Program-made: the position numbers and the translations under genes
Notes under the pieces: model-generated
Seen by the model: only the letters and a program-made list of their open reading frames with translations
Databases searched by the model: none
What the model was told of the DNA's origin: nothing
Shown: positions 1-12,823 of the stretch, in pieces
Layout: every line of letters begins with the position of its first letter
Numbering within the stretch: the stretch's first letter is position 1
Assembly: GCA_040954595.2 (NCBI GenBank)
Contig: CM082593.2
Location: 1-64,000 of the forward strand
Source: Balanoglossus misakiensis
Taxonomy: Eukaryota > Hemichordata
Direction of reading: 5' to 3'
DNA: 64,000 bases

Positions 1-3000
1 GTATCAGGTTTGGCCCTCCAGCTTCCGGTGGTAACCTGGCGGTCGAAGAAGGGTTGGGTATCAGGTTTGCCCTCCAGCTTCCGGTGGTAACCTGGCGGTC
101 GAAGAAGGGGTTGGGTATCAGGTTTGGCCTCCAGCTTCCGGTGGTAACCTGGCGGTCGAAGAAGGGGTTGGGTATCAGGTTTGGCCTCCAGCTTCCGGTG
201 GTAACCTGGCGTCGAAGAAGGGGTTGGGTATCAGGTTTGGCCTCCAGCTTCCGGTGGTAACCTGGCGGTCGAAGAAGGGGTTGGGTATCAGTTTGGCCTC
301 CAGCTTCCGGTGGTAACCTGGCGGTCGAAGAAGGGGTTGGGTATCAGGTTTGGCCTCCAGCTTCCGGTGGTAACCTGGCGGTCGAAGAAGGGGTTGGGTA
401 TCAGGTTTGGCCTCCAGCTTCCGGTGGTAACCTGGCGGTCGAAGAAGGGGTTGGGTATCAGGTTTGGCCTCCAGCTTCCGGTGGTAACCTGGCGGTCGAA
501 GAAGGGGTTGGGTATCAGGTTTGGCCTCCAGCTTCCGGTGGTAACCTGGCGGTCGAAGAAGGGTTGGGTATCAGGTTTGGCCTCCAGCTTCCGGTGGTAA
601 CCTGGCGGTCGAAGAAGGGGTTGGGTATCAGGTTTGGCCTCCAGCTTCCGGTGGTAACCTGGCGGTCGAAGAAGGGGTTGGGTATCAGGTTTGGCCTCCA
701 GCTTCCGGTGGTAACCTGGCGGTCGAAGAAGGGGTTGGGTATCAGGTTTGGCCTCCAGCTTCCGGTGGTAACCTGGCGGTCGAAGAAAGGGGTTGGGTAT
801 CAGGTTTGGCCTCCAGCTTCCGGTGGTAACCTGGCGGTCGAAGAAGGGGTTGGGTATCAGGTTTGGCCTCCAGCTTCCGGTGGTAACCTGGCGGTCGAAG
901 AAGGGTTGGGTATCAGGTTTGGCCTCCAGCTTCCGGTGGTAACCTGGCGGTCGAAGAAGGGGTTGGGTATCAGGTTTGGCCTCCAGCTTCCGGTGGTAAC
1001 CTGGCGGTCGAAGAAGGGGTTGGGTATCAGGTTTGGCCTCCAGCTTCCGGTGGTAACCTGGCGGTCGAAGAAGGGTTGGGTATCAGGTTTGGCCTCCAGC
1101 TTCCGGTGGTAACCTGGCGGTCGAAGAAGGGGTTGGGTATCAGGTTTGCCTCCAGCTTCCGGTGGTAACCTGGCGGTCGAAGAAGGGGTTGGGTATCAGG
1201 TTTGGCCTCCAGCTTCCGGTGGTAACCTGGCGGTCGAAGAAGGGGTTGGGTATCAGGTTTGGCCTCCAGCTTCCGGTGGTAACCTGGCGGTCGAAGAAGG
1301 GGTTGGGTATCAGGTTGGCCTCCAGCTTCCGGTGGTAACCTGGCGGTCGAAGAAGGGGTTGGGTATCAGGTTTGGCCTCCAGCTTCCGGTGGTAACCTGG
1401 CGGTCGAAGAAGGGGTTGGGTATCAGGTTTGGCCTCCAGCTTCCGGTGGTAACCTGGCGGTCGAAGAAGGGTTGGGTATCAGGTTTGGCCTCCAGCTTCC
1501 GGTGGTAACCTGGCGGTCGAAGAAGGGGTTGGGTATCAGGTTTGGCCTCCAGCTTCCGGTGGTAACCTGGCGGTCGAAGAAGGGGTTGGGTATCAGGTTT
1601 GCCCTCCAGCTTCCGGTGGTAACCTGGCGGTCGAAGAAGGGGTTGGGTATCAGGTTTGCCCTCCAGCTTCCGGTGGTAACCTGGCGGTCGAAGAAGGGGT
1701 TGGGTATCAGGTTTGCCCTCCAGCTTCCGGTGGTAACCTGGCGGTCGAAGAAGGGGTTGGGTATCAGGTTTGGCCTCCAGCTTCCGGTGGTAACCTGGCG
1801 GTCGAAGAAGGGGTTGGGTATCAGGTTTGGCCTCCAGCTTCCGGTGGTAACCTGGCGGTCGAAGAAGGGGTTGGGTATCAGGTTTGGCCCTCCAGCTTCC
1901 GGTGGTAACCTGGCGGTCGAAGAAGGGGTTGGGTATCAGGTTTGCCCTCCAGCTTCCGGTGGTAACCTGGCGGTCGAAGAAGGGGTTGGGTATCAGGTTT
2001 GGCCTCCAGCTTCCGGTGGTAACCTGGCGGTCGAAGAAGGGGTTGGGTATCAGGTTTGGCCTCCAGCTTCCGGTGGTAACCTGGCGGTCGAAGAAGGGGT
2101 TGGGTATCAGGTTTGGCCTCCAGCTTCCGGTGGTAACCTGGCGGTCGAAGAAGGGGTTGGGTATCAGGTTTGGCCTCCAGCTTCCGGTGGTAACCTGGCG
2201 GTCGAAGAAGGGGTTGGGTATCAGGTTTGGCCCTCCAGCTTCCGGTGGTAACCTGGCGGTCGAAGAAGGGGTTGGGTATCAGGTTTGCCCTCCAGCTTCC
2301 GGTGGTAACCTGGCGGTCGAAGAAGGGGTTGGGTATCAGGTTTGCCCTCCAGCTTCCGGTGGTAACCTGGCGGTCGAAGAAGGGGTTGGGTATCAGGTTT
2401 GCCCTCCAGCTTCCGGTGGTAACCTGGCGGTCGAAGAAGGGGTTGGGTATCAGGTTTGCCCTCCAGCTTCCGGTGGTAACCTGGCGGTCGAAGAAGGGGT
2501 TGGGTATCAGGTTTGCCCTCCAGCTTCCGGTGGTAACCTGGCGGTCGAAGAAGGGGTTGGGTATCAGGTTTGCCCTCCAGCTTCCGGTGGTAACCTGGCG
2601 GTCGAAGAAGGGGTTGGGTATCAGGTTTGCCCTCCAGCTTCCGGTGGTAACCTGGCGGTCGAAGAAGGGGTTGGGTATCAGGTTTGCCCTCCAGCTTCCG
2701 GTGGTAACCTGGCGGTCGAAGAAGGGGTTGGGTATCAGGTTTGCCCTCCAGCTTCCGGTGGTAACCTGGCGGTCGAAGAAGGGGTTGGGTATCAGGTTTG
2801 CCCTCCAGCTTCCGGTGGTAACCTGGCGGTCGAAGAAGGGGTTGGGTATCAGGTTTGCCCTCCAGCTTCCGGTGGTAACCTGGCGGTCGAAGAAGGGGTT
2901 GGGTATCAGGTTTGGCCTCCAGCTTCCGGTGGTAACCTGGCGGTCGAAGAAGGGGTTGGGTTTCAGGTTTGGCCTCCAGCTTCCGGTGGTAACCTGGCGG

Positions 3001-6000
3001 TCGAAGAAGGGGTTGGGTATCAGGTTTGGCCTCCAGCTTCCGGTGGTAACCTGGCGGTCGAAGAAGGGGTTGGGTATCAGGTTTGGCCTCCAGCTTCCGG
3101 TGGTAACCTGGCGGTCGAAGAAGGGGTTGGGTATCAGGTTTGGCCTCCAGCTTCCGGTGGTAACCTGGCGGTCGAAGAAGGGGTTGGGTTTCAGGTTTGG
3201 CCTCCAGCTTCCGGTGGTAACCTGGCGGTCGAAGAAGGGGTTGGGTATCAGGTTTGGCCTCCAGCTTCCGGTGGTAACCTGGCGGTCGAAGAAGGGGTTG
3301 GGTATCAGGTTTGGCCTCCAGCTTCCGGTGGTAACCTGGCGGTCGAAGAAGGGGTTGGGTATCAGGTTTGCCTCCAGCTTCCGGTGGTAACCTGGCGGTC
3401 GAAGAAGGGGTTGGGTATCAGGTTTGGCCTCCAGCTTCCGGTGGTAACCTGGCGGTCGAAGAAGGGGTTGGGTATCAGGTTTGGCCTCCAGCTTCCGGTG
3501 GTAACCTGGCGTCGAAGAAGGGGTTGGGTATCAGGTTTGGCCTCCAGCTTCCGGTGGTAACCTGGCGGTCGAAGAAGGGGTTGGGTATCAGGTTTGGCCT
3601 CCAGCTTCCGGTGGTAACCTGGCGGTCGAAGAAGGGGTTGGGTATCAGGTTTGGCCTCCAGCTTCCGGTGGTAACCTGGCGGTCGAAGAAGGGGTTGGGT
3701 ATCAGGTTTGCCTCCAGCTTCCGGTGGTAACCTGGCGGTCGAAGAAGGGGTTGGGTATCAGGTTTGGCCCTCCAGCTTCCGGTGGTAACCTGGCGGTCGA
3801 AGAAGGGGTTGGGTATCAGGTTTGCCCTCCAGCTTCCGGTGGTAACCTGGCGGTCGAAGAAGGGGTTGGGTTTCAGGTTTGGCCTCCAGCTTCCGGTGGT
3901 AACCTGGCGGTCGAAGAAGGGGTTGGGTATCAGGTTTGCCCTCCAGCTTCCGGTGGTAACCTGGCGGTCGAAGAAGGGGTTGGGTATCAGGTTTGCCCTC
4001 CAGCTTCCGGTGGTAACCTGGCGGTCGAAGAAGGGGTTGGGTATCAGGTTTGGCCTCCAGCTTCCGGTGGTAACCTGGCGGTCGAAGAAGGGGTTGGGTA
4101 TCAGGTTTGGCCTCCAGCTTCCGGTGGTAACCTGGCGGTCGAAGAAGGGGTTGGGTATCAGGTTTGGCCTCCAGCTTCCGGTGGTAACCTGGCGGTCGAA
4201 GAAGGGGTGGGTATCAGGTTTGGCCTCCAGCTTCCGGTGGTAACCTGGCGGTCGAAGAAGGGGTTGGGTATCAGGTTTGGCCTCCAGCTTCCGGTGGTAA
4301 CCTGGCGGTCGAAGAAGGGGTTGGGTATCAGGTTTGGCCTCCAGCTTCCGGTGGTAACTGGCGGTCGAAGAAGGGGTTGGGTATCAGGTTTGGCCTCCAG
4401 CTTCCGGTGGTAACCTGGCGGTCGAAGAAGGGGTTGGGTATCAGGTTTGGCCTCCAGCTTCCGGTGGTAACCTGGCGGTCGAAGAAGGGGTTGGGTATCA
4501 GGTTTGGCCTCCAGCTTCCGGTGGTAACCTGGCGGTCGAAGAAGGGGTTGGGTATCAGGTTTGGCCCTCCAGCTTCCGGTGGTAACCTGGCGGTCGAAGA
4601 AGGGGTTGGGTATCAGGTTTGCCCTCCAGCTTCCGGTGGTAACCTGGCGGTCGAAGAAGGGGTTGGGTATCAGGTTTGGCCTCCAGCTTCCGGTGGTAAC
4701 CTGGCGGTCGAAGAAGGGGTTGGGTATCAGGTTTGGCCTCCAGCTTCCGGTGGTAACCTGGCGGTCGAAGAAGGGGTTGGGTATCAGTTTGGCCTCCAGC
4801 TTCCGGTGGTAACCTGGCGGTCGAAGAAGGGGTTGGGTATCAGGTTTGGCCTCCAGCTTCCGGTGGTAACCTGGCGGTCGAAGAAGGGGTTGGGTATCAG
4901 GTTTGGCCTCCAGCTTCCGGTGGTAACCTGGCGGTCGAAGAAGGGGTTGGGTATCAGGTTTGGCCTCCAGCATCCGGTGGTAACCTGGCGGTCGAAGAAG
5001 GGGTTGGGTATCAGGTTTGCCCTCCAGCTTCCGGTGGTAACCTGGCGGTCGAAGAAGGGGTTGGGTATCAGGTTTGGCCTCCAGCTTCCGGTGGTAACCT
5101 GGCGGTCGAAGAAGGGGTTGGGTTTCAGGTTTGGCCTCCAGCTTCCGGTGGTAACCTGGCGGTCGAAGAAGGGGTTGGGTATCAGGTTTGGCCTCCAGCT
5201 TCCGGTGGTAACCTGGCGGTCGAAGAAGGGGTTGGGTATCAGGTTTGGCCTCCAGCTTCCGGTGGTAACCTGGCGGTCGAAGAAGGGGTTGGGTATCAGG
5301 TTTGGCCTCCAGCTTCCGGTGGTAACCTGGCGGTCGAAGAAGGGGTTGGGTATCAGGTTTGGCCTCCAGCTTCCGGTGGTAACCTGGCGGTCGAAGAAGG
5401 GGTTGGGTATCAGGTTTGGCCTCCAGCTTCCGGTGGTAACCTGGCGGTCGAAGAAGGGGTTGGGTATCAGGTTTGGCCTCCAGCTTCCGGTGGTAACCTG
5501 GCGGTCGAAGAAGGGGTTGGGTATCAGGTTTGGCCTCCAGCTTCCGGTGGTAACCTGGCGGTCGAAGAAGGGGTTGGGTATCAGGTTTGGCCTCCAGCTT
5601 CCGGTGGTAACCTGGCGGTCGAAGAAGGGGTTGGGTATCAGGTTTGGCCTCCAGCTTCCGGTGGTAACCTGGCGGTCGAAGAAGGGGTTGGGTATCAGGT
5701 TTGGCCTCCAGCTTCCGGTGGTAACCTGGCGGTCGAAGAAGGGGTTGGGTATCAGGTTTGGCCTCCAGCTTCCGGTGGTAACCTGGCGGTCGAAGAAGGG
5801 GTTGGGTATCAGGTTTGGCCTCCAGCTTCCGGTGGTAACCTGGCGGTCGAAGAAGGGGTTGGGTATCAGGTTTGGCCTCCAGCTTCCGGTGGTAACCTGG
5901 CGGTCGAAGAAGGGGTTGGGTATCAGGTTTGGCCTCCAGCTTCCGGTGGTAACCTGGCGGTCGAAGAAGGGGTTGGGTATCAGGTTTGGCCTCCAGCTTC

Positions 6001-6237
6001 CGGTGGTAACCTGGCGGTCGAAGAAGGGGTTGGGTATCAGGTTTGGCCTCCAGCTTCCGGTGGTAACCTGGCGGTCGAAGAAGGGGTTGGGTATCAGGTT
6101 TGGCCCCCAGCTTCCGGTGGTAACCTGGCGGTCGAAGAAGGGTTGGGTATCAGGTTTGGCCCCCAGCTTCCGGTGGTAACCTGGCGGTCGAAGAAGGGGT
6201 TGGGTATCAGGTTTGGCCCCCAGCTTCCGGTGGTAAC
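1..6237. repeat. 57-bp tandem satellite array (about 109 copies)
   Basis: The whole stretch is head-to-tail copies of a 57-bp unit containing GGTTTGGCCTCCAGC, CTTCCGGTGGTAACC, TGGCGGTCGAAGAAGG and GGTTGGGTATCA. Copies are nearly identical. The main variants are GGCCT versus GCCCT or GGCCCT, and TATCAGG versus TTTCAGG. Single-base deletions (for example near 50, 209, 290, 4206 and 4355) shift the frame repeatedly. Because 57 is divisible by three, frames stay open over many units and create long spurious reading frames with a 19-residue period on both strands; frame-shifting indels show these are not maintained. The array runs off the left edge, so its true length is unknown. The last three units (from about 6105) all carry GGCCCCCAGC, a variant confined to the array end. 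Confidence 0.97.
2281..2912. repeat. Locally amplified GCCCT variant block within the 57-bp satellite
   Basis: Eleven consecutive 57-bp units carry TTTGCCCTCC instead of TTTGGCCTCC, while neighbours on either side carry the common form. This points to recent local amplification of one variant by unequal exchange or replication slippage. Two TTTCAGG-variant units shortly downstream (about 2958 and 3186) are four units apart, which hints at a four-unit higher-order repeat. Confidence 0.8.
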
Positions 6238-7629
6238 GGCGCGGTGAATCCGGGCCAAGTTGCGGCGACTTCCGGTCGTAACGGCGCGGTGAATCCGGCG
6301 AAGTTTCTGGCGACTTTCGGTCATAACGGCGCGGTGAATCTGGGCCAAGTTGCCGGCGACTTCCGGTCGTAAAGGCGTGGTGAATCTGGGCCAAGTTGCC
6401 GGCGACTTCCTGTGGTAACGGCGCGGTGAATCTGGGCCAAGTTGCCGGAGACTTCCTGTTAATCCGGGCCAAGTTGCGGCGACTTCCGGTCGTAACGGCA
6501 CGGTGAATCTGGGCCAAGTTGCCGGCGACTTGCTGTCGTAACGGCGTGGTGAATCTGGGCCAAGTTGATGGCGACTTCCTGTGAATCCGGGCAAAGTTGC
6601 GGCGACTTCCGGTCGTAACGGCGCGGTGAATCTGGGCCAAGTTGCCGGCGATTTCCTGTGGTAACGGCGCGGTGAATCTGGGCCAAGTTGCCGGCGATTT
6701 CCTGTGGTAACGGCGCGGTGAATCTGGGCCAAGTTGCCGGCGATTTCCTGTGGTAACGGCGCGGTGAATCTGGGCCAAGTTGATGGTGACTTCCTGTGAA
6801 TCCGGGCCAAGTTGCCGGCGCCTTCCGGTGGTATCGGCGCGGTGAAACTAGGCCAAGTTGCCGGCGACTTTCGGTCATAACGGCGCGGCGAATCTGGGCC
6901 AAGTTGCCGGCGACTTCCGGTGGTAACGGCGCGGTGAATCTGGGCCAAGTTGCCGGCGATTTCCGGTGGTAACGGCGCGGTGAATCTGGGCCAAGTTGAT
7001 GGTGACTTCCTGTGAATCCGGGCCAAGTTGCCGGCGCCTTCCGGTGGTATCGGCGCGGTGAAACTAGGCCAAGTTGCCGGCGACTTCCTGTCGTAACGGC
7101 GCGGTGAATCTGGGCAAAGTTGCCGGCGACTTCCGGTCGTAACGGCGCGGTGAATCTGGGCCAAGTTGCCGTCGACTTCCGGTGGTAACGGCGCGGTGAA
7201 TCCGGGCCAAGTTGCGGCGACTTCCGGTCGTAACGGCGCGGTGAATCCGGGCGAAGTTTCTGGCGACTTTCGGTCATAACGGCGCGGTGAATCTGGGCCA
7301 AGTTGCCGGCGACTTCCGGTCGTAAAGGCGTGGTGAATCTGGGCCAAGTTGCCGGCGACTTCCTGTGGTAACGGCGCTGTGAATCTGGGCCAAGTTGCCG
7401 GAGACTTCCTGTTAATCCGGGCCAAGTTGCGGCGACTTCCGGTCGTAACGGCACGGTGAATCTGGGCCAAGTTGCCGACAACTTCCTGTGGTAACGGCGC
7501 GGTGAATCTGGGCCAAGTTGCCGGCGACTTCCGGTGGTAACGGCGCGGTGATTATGGGCCAAGTTGCCGGCGACTTCCTGTCGTAACGGCGCGGTGAATC
7601 TGGGCCAAGTTGCCGGCGATTTCCTGGGG

Positions 7630-7676
7630 TTAGGGTTAGGGTTAGGGTTAGGGTTAGGGTTAGGGTTAGGGTTAGG
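7630..7676 (+). repeat. Interstitial telomeric repeat, (TTAGGG)7 plus TTAGG
   Basis: Seven perfect TTAGGG hexamers followed by a partial one sit inside the 46-bp satellite. They replace the TGGTAAC of one unit, between CCTG and GGCGCGG, and the satellite resumes in register on both sides. This is the telomere motif of many animals. Either a short telomeric tract was inserted at a break, or a G-rich stretch of the unit expanded. Confidence 0.95.
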
Positions 7677-10600
7677 CGCGGTGAATCCGGGCGAAGTTGC
7701 CGGCGACTTTCGGTCATAATGGCGCGGCGAATCTGGGCCAAGTTTCTGGCGACTTTCGGTCATAACGGCGCGGTGAATCTGGGCCAAGTTGCCGGCGACT
7801 TCCGGTCGTAATGGCGTGGTGAATCTGGGCCAAGTTGCCGGCGACTTCCTGTGGTAACGGCGCGGTGAATCTGGGCCAAGTTGCCGGAGACTTCCTGTTA
7901 ATCCGGGCCAAGTTGCGGCGACTTCCCGGTCGTAACGGCACGGTGAATCTGGGCCAAGTTGCCGGAAACTTCCTGTGGTAACGGCGCGGTGAATCTGGGC
8001 CAAGTTGCGGCGACTCCGGTCGTAACGGCGCGGTGAATCCGGGCGAAGTTGCCGGCGACTTTCGGTCATAATGGCGCGGCGAATCTGGGCCAAGTTGCCG
8101 GCGACTTCCGGTCGTAATGGCGTGGTGAATCTGGGCCAAGTTGCCGGCGACTTCCTGTGGTAACGGCGCGGTGAATCTGGGCCAAGTTGATGGCGACTTC
8201 CTGTGAATCCGGGCCAAGTTGCGGCGACTTCCGGTCGTAACGGCGCGGTGAATCTGGGCCAAGTTGCCGGCGATTTCCTGTGGTAACGGCGCGGTGAATC
8301 TGGGCCAAGTTGATGGTTACTTCCTGTGAATCCGGGCCAAGTTGCCGGCGACTTCCGGTGGTAACGGCGGGGTGAATCTGGGCCAAGTTGCCGGCGACTT
8401 CCTGTCGTAACGGCACGGTGAATCTGGGCCAACTTGCCGGTGACTTCCGGTCGTAATGGCGTGGTGAATCTGGACCAAGTTGCCGGCGACTTCCTGTGGT
8501 AACGGCGCGGTGAATCTGGGCCAAGTTGATGGCGACTTCCTGTGAATCTTGGCCAAGTTGATGGCGACTTCCGGTGGTAACGGCGGGGTGAATCTGGGCC
8601 AAGTTGATGGCGACTTCCTGTGAATCTTGGCCAAGTTGCCGGCGACTTCCTGTGGTAACGGCGCGGTGAATCTGGGCCAAGTTGATGGCGACTTCCTGTG
8701 AATCTTGGCCAAGTTGATGGCGACTTCCTGTGGTAACGGCGCGGTGAATCTGGGCCAAGTTGATGGCGACTTCCTGTGAATCCGGGCCAAGTTGCCGGCG
8801 ACTTCCGGTGGTAACGGCGGGGTGAATCTGGGCCAAGTTGCCGGCGACTTCCTGTCGTAACGGCACGGTGAATCTGGGCCAACTTGCCGGTGACTTCCGG
8901 TCGTAATGGCGTGGTGAATCTGGACCAAGTTGCCGGCGACTTCCTGTGCTAACGGCGCGGTGAATCTGGGCCAAGTTGATGGCGACTTCCTGTGAATCTT
9001 GGCCAAGTTGATGGCGACTTCCTGTGAATCCGGGCGAAGTTGCCGGCGACTTTCGGTCATAACGGCGCGGTGAATCTGGGCCAAGTTGCCGGCGACTTCC
9101 GGTCGTAATGGCGTGGTGAATCTGGGCCAAGTTGCCGGCGACTTCCTGTGGTAACGGCGCGGTGAATCTGGGCCAAGTTGATGGCGACTTCCTGTGAATC
9201 CGGGCCAAGTTGCGGCGACTTCCGGTCGTAACGGCGCGGTGAATCTGGGCCAAGTTGCCGGAGATTTCCTGTGGTAACGGCGCGGTTAATCTGGGCCAAG
9301 TTGATGGTTACTTCCTGTGAATCCGGGCCAAGTTGCCGGCGACTTCCGGTGGTAACGGCGGGGTGAATCTGGGCCAAGTTGCCGGCGACTTCCTGTCGTA
9401 ACGGCACGGTGAATCTGGGCCAACTTGCCGGTGACTTCCGGTCGTAATGGCGTGGTGAATCTGGACCAAGTTGCCGGCGACTTCCTGTGGTAACGGCGCG
9501 GTGAATTTGGGCCAAGTTGCCGGCGACTTCCTGTGGTAACGGCGCGGTGAATCTGGGCCAAGTTGATGGCGACTTCCTGTGAATCTTGGCCAAGTTGATG
9601 GCGACTTCCTGTGAATCCGGGCCAAGTTGCCGGCGACTTCCGGTGGTAACGGCGCGGTGAATCTGGGCCAAGTTGCCGGCGACTTCTGGTCGTAATGGCG
9701 TGGTGAATCTGGGCCAAGTTGCCGGCGACTTCCTGTGGTAAAGGCGGGGTGAATCTGGGCCAAGTTGATGGCGACTTCCTGTGAATCCGGGCAAAGTTGC
9801 GGCGACTTCCGGTCGTAACGGCGCGGTGAATCTGGGCCAAGTTGCCGGCGATTTCCTGTGGTAACGGCGCGGTGAATCTGGGCCAAGTTGATGGTGACTT
9901 CCTGTGAATCCGGGCCAAGTTGCCGGCGCCTTCCGGTGGTATCGGCGCGGTGAAACTAGGCCAAGTTGCCGGCGACTTCCTGTCGTAACGGCGCGGTGAA
10001 TCAGGGCAAAGTTGCCGGCGACTTCCGGTCGTAACGGCGCGGTGAATCTGGGCCAAGTTGCCGTCGACTTCCGGTGGTAACGGCGCGGTGAATCCGGGCC
10101 AAGTTGCGGCGACTTCCGGTCGTAACGGCGCGGTGAATCCGGGCGAAGTTTCTGGCGACTTTCGGTCATAACGGCGCGGTGAATCTGGGCCAAGTTGCCG
10201 GCGACTTCCGGTCGTAATGGCGTGGTGAATCTGGGCCAAGTTGCCGGCGACTTCCGGTGGTAACGGCGCGGTGAAACTAAGCCAAGTTGCCGGCGACTTC
10301 CTGTCGTAACGGCGCGGTGAATCTGGGCAAAGTTGCCGGCGACTTCCTGTGAATCCGGGCCAAGTTGCCGGCGACTTCCTGTCGTAACGGCGCGGTGAAT
10401 CTGGGCAAAGTTGCCGGCGACTTCCGGTCGTAACGGCACGGTGAATCCGGGCCAAGTTGCCGGCGACTTCCGGTGGTAACGGCGCGGTGAATCTGGGCCA
10501 AGTTGCCGGCGACTTCCTGTGAATCCGGGCCAAGTTACGGCGACTTCCGGTCGTAACGGCGCGGTGAATCTGGGCAAAGTTGCCGGCGACTTCCGGTCGT

Positions 10601-10789
10601 AACGGCGCGGTGAATCCGGGCCAAGTTGATGGCGACTTCCTGTGAATCCAGGCCAAGTTGCCGGCGACTTCCGGTGGTAACGGCGCGGTGAAACTGGGCC
10701 AAGTTCCCGGCGACTTCCTGTCTTAACGGCGCGGTGAATCTGGGCAAAGTTGCCGGCGACTTCCGGTCGTAACGGCGCGGTGAATCCGG

Positions 10790-11940
10790 GCCTAGTTGCC
10801 GGCGACTTCCGGTGGTAACGGCGCGGTGAATCTGGGCCAAGTTGCCGGCGATTTCCTGTGGTAACGGCGCGGTGAATCTGGGCCAAGTTGATGGCGACTT
10901 CCTGTGAATCCGGGCCAAGTTGCCGGCGACTTCCGGTGGTAACGGCGCGGTGAAACTGGGCCATGTTGCCGGCGACTTCCTGTGAATCCGGGCCAAGTTG
11001 CGGCGACTTCCGGTCGTAACGGCGCTGTGAATCTAGGCCAAGTTGCCGGCAACTTCCTGTGGTAACGGCGCGGTGAATCCGGGCCAAGTTGCGGCGACTT
11101 CCAGTCGTAACGGCGCGGTGAATCCAGGCCAAGTTGCCGGCGACTTCCGGTCGTAACGGCGCGGTGAAACTGGGCCAAGTTGCCGTTGATTTCCTGTGGT
11201 AACGGCGCGGTGAATATGGGCCAAGTTGATGGCGACTTCCTGTGAATCCGGGCCAAGTTGCCGGCGACTTCCGGTGGTAACGGCGCGGTGAAACTGAGCC
11301 AAGTTGCCGGCGACTTCCTGTCGTAACGGCGCGGTGAATCTGGGCAAAATTGCCGGCGACTTCCGGTCGTAACGGCGCGGTGAATCCGGGCCAAGTTGAT
11401 GGCGACTTCCTGTGAATCCGGGCCAAGTTGCCGGCGACTTCCTGTCGTAACGGCGCGGTGAATCAGGGCAAAGTTGCCCGCGACTTCCGGTCGTAACGGC
11501 GCGGTGAATCCGGGCCAAGTTGCCGGCGACTTCCGGTGGTAACGGCGCGGTGAATCTGGGCCAAGTTGCCGGCGACTTCCTGTGAATCCGGGCCAAGTTA
11601 CGGCGACTTCCGGTCGTAACGGCGCGGTGAATCTGGGCAAAGTTGCCGGCGACTTCCGGTCGTAACGGCGCGGTGAATCCGGGCCAAGTTGATGGCGACT
11701 TCCTGTGAATCCGGGCCAAGTTGCCGGCGACTTCCGGTGGTAACGGCGCGGTGAAACTGGGCCAAGTTCCCGGCGACTTCCTGTCTTAACGGCGCGGTGA
11801 ATCTGGGCAAAGTTGCCGGCGACTTCCGGTCGTAACGGCGCGGTGAATCCGGGCCAAGTTTCCGGCGACTTCCGGTGGTAACGGCGCGGTGAAACTGGGC
11901 CAAGTTGCCGGCGACTTCCTGTCGTAACGGCGCGGTGAAT
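10790..11940. repeat. Higher-order repeat copy (partner at 14850-16000)
   Basis: This ~1.15-kb stretch of the 46-bp satellite matches 14850-16000 at a constant offset of 4060 bases, including rare markers such as CTGTCTTAAC, GGCAACTTCC and the 32-bp short units in the same order. A few substitutions separate the copies (for example near 11102, 11212 and 11462), so it is older than the other higher-order duplications here. Confidence 0.85.
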
Positions 11941-12823
11941 CTGGGCAAAGTTGCCGGCGACTTCCGGTCGTAACGGCGCGGTGAATCCGGGCCAAGTTGA
12001 TGGCGACTTCCTGTGAATCCGGGCCAAGTTGCCGGCGACTTCCGGTCGTAACGGCGCGGTGAATCCGGGCCAAGTTGCGGCGACTTCCGGTCGTAACGGC
12101 GCGGTGAATCCGGGCCAAGTTGCCGGCGACTTCCGGTGGTAACGGCGCGGTGAAACTAGGCCAAGTTGCCGGCGACTTCCGGTCGTAATGGCGTGGTGAA
12201 TCTGGGCCAAGTTGCCGGCGACTTCCGGTGGTAACGGCGTGGTGAAACTAGGCCAAGTTGCCGGCGACTTCCTGTCGTAACCGCGCGGTGAATCTGGGCA
12301 AAATTGCCGGCAACTTTCGGTCATAACGGCGCGGTGAATCTGGGCCAAGTTGCCGGCGACTTCCGGTCGTAATGGCGTGGTGAATCTGGGCCAAGTTGCC
12401 GGCGACTTCCTGTGGTAACGGCGCGGTGAATCTGGGCCAAGTTGATGGCGACTTCCTGTGAATCCGGGCCAAGTTGCGGCGACTTCCGGTCGTAACGGCG
12501 CGGTGAATCTGGGCCAAGTTGCCGGCGATTTCCTGTGGTAACGGCGCGGTGAATCTGGGCCAAGTTGATGGTGACTTCCTGTGAATCCGGGCCAAGTTGC
12601 CGGCGACTTCCTGTCGTAACGCCGCGGTGAATCTGGGCCAAGTTGCCGGCGACTTCCGGTCGTAATGGCGTGGTGAATCTGGGCCAAGTTGCCGGCGACT
12701 TCCTGTGGTAAAGGCGGGGTGAATCTGGGCCAAGTTGATGGCGACTTCCTGTGAATCCGGGCAAAGTTGCGGCGACTTCCGGTCGTAACGGCGCGGTGAA
12801 TCTGGGCCAAGTTGCCGGCGATT

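Noticed and set aside
1-6237. Long frames with a 19-residue period in the 57-bp satellite
   Set aside because: The period is a multiple of three, so open frames are automatic; single-base deletions break them repeatedly and both strands are open.
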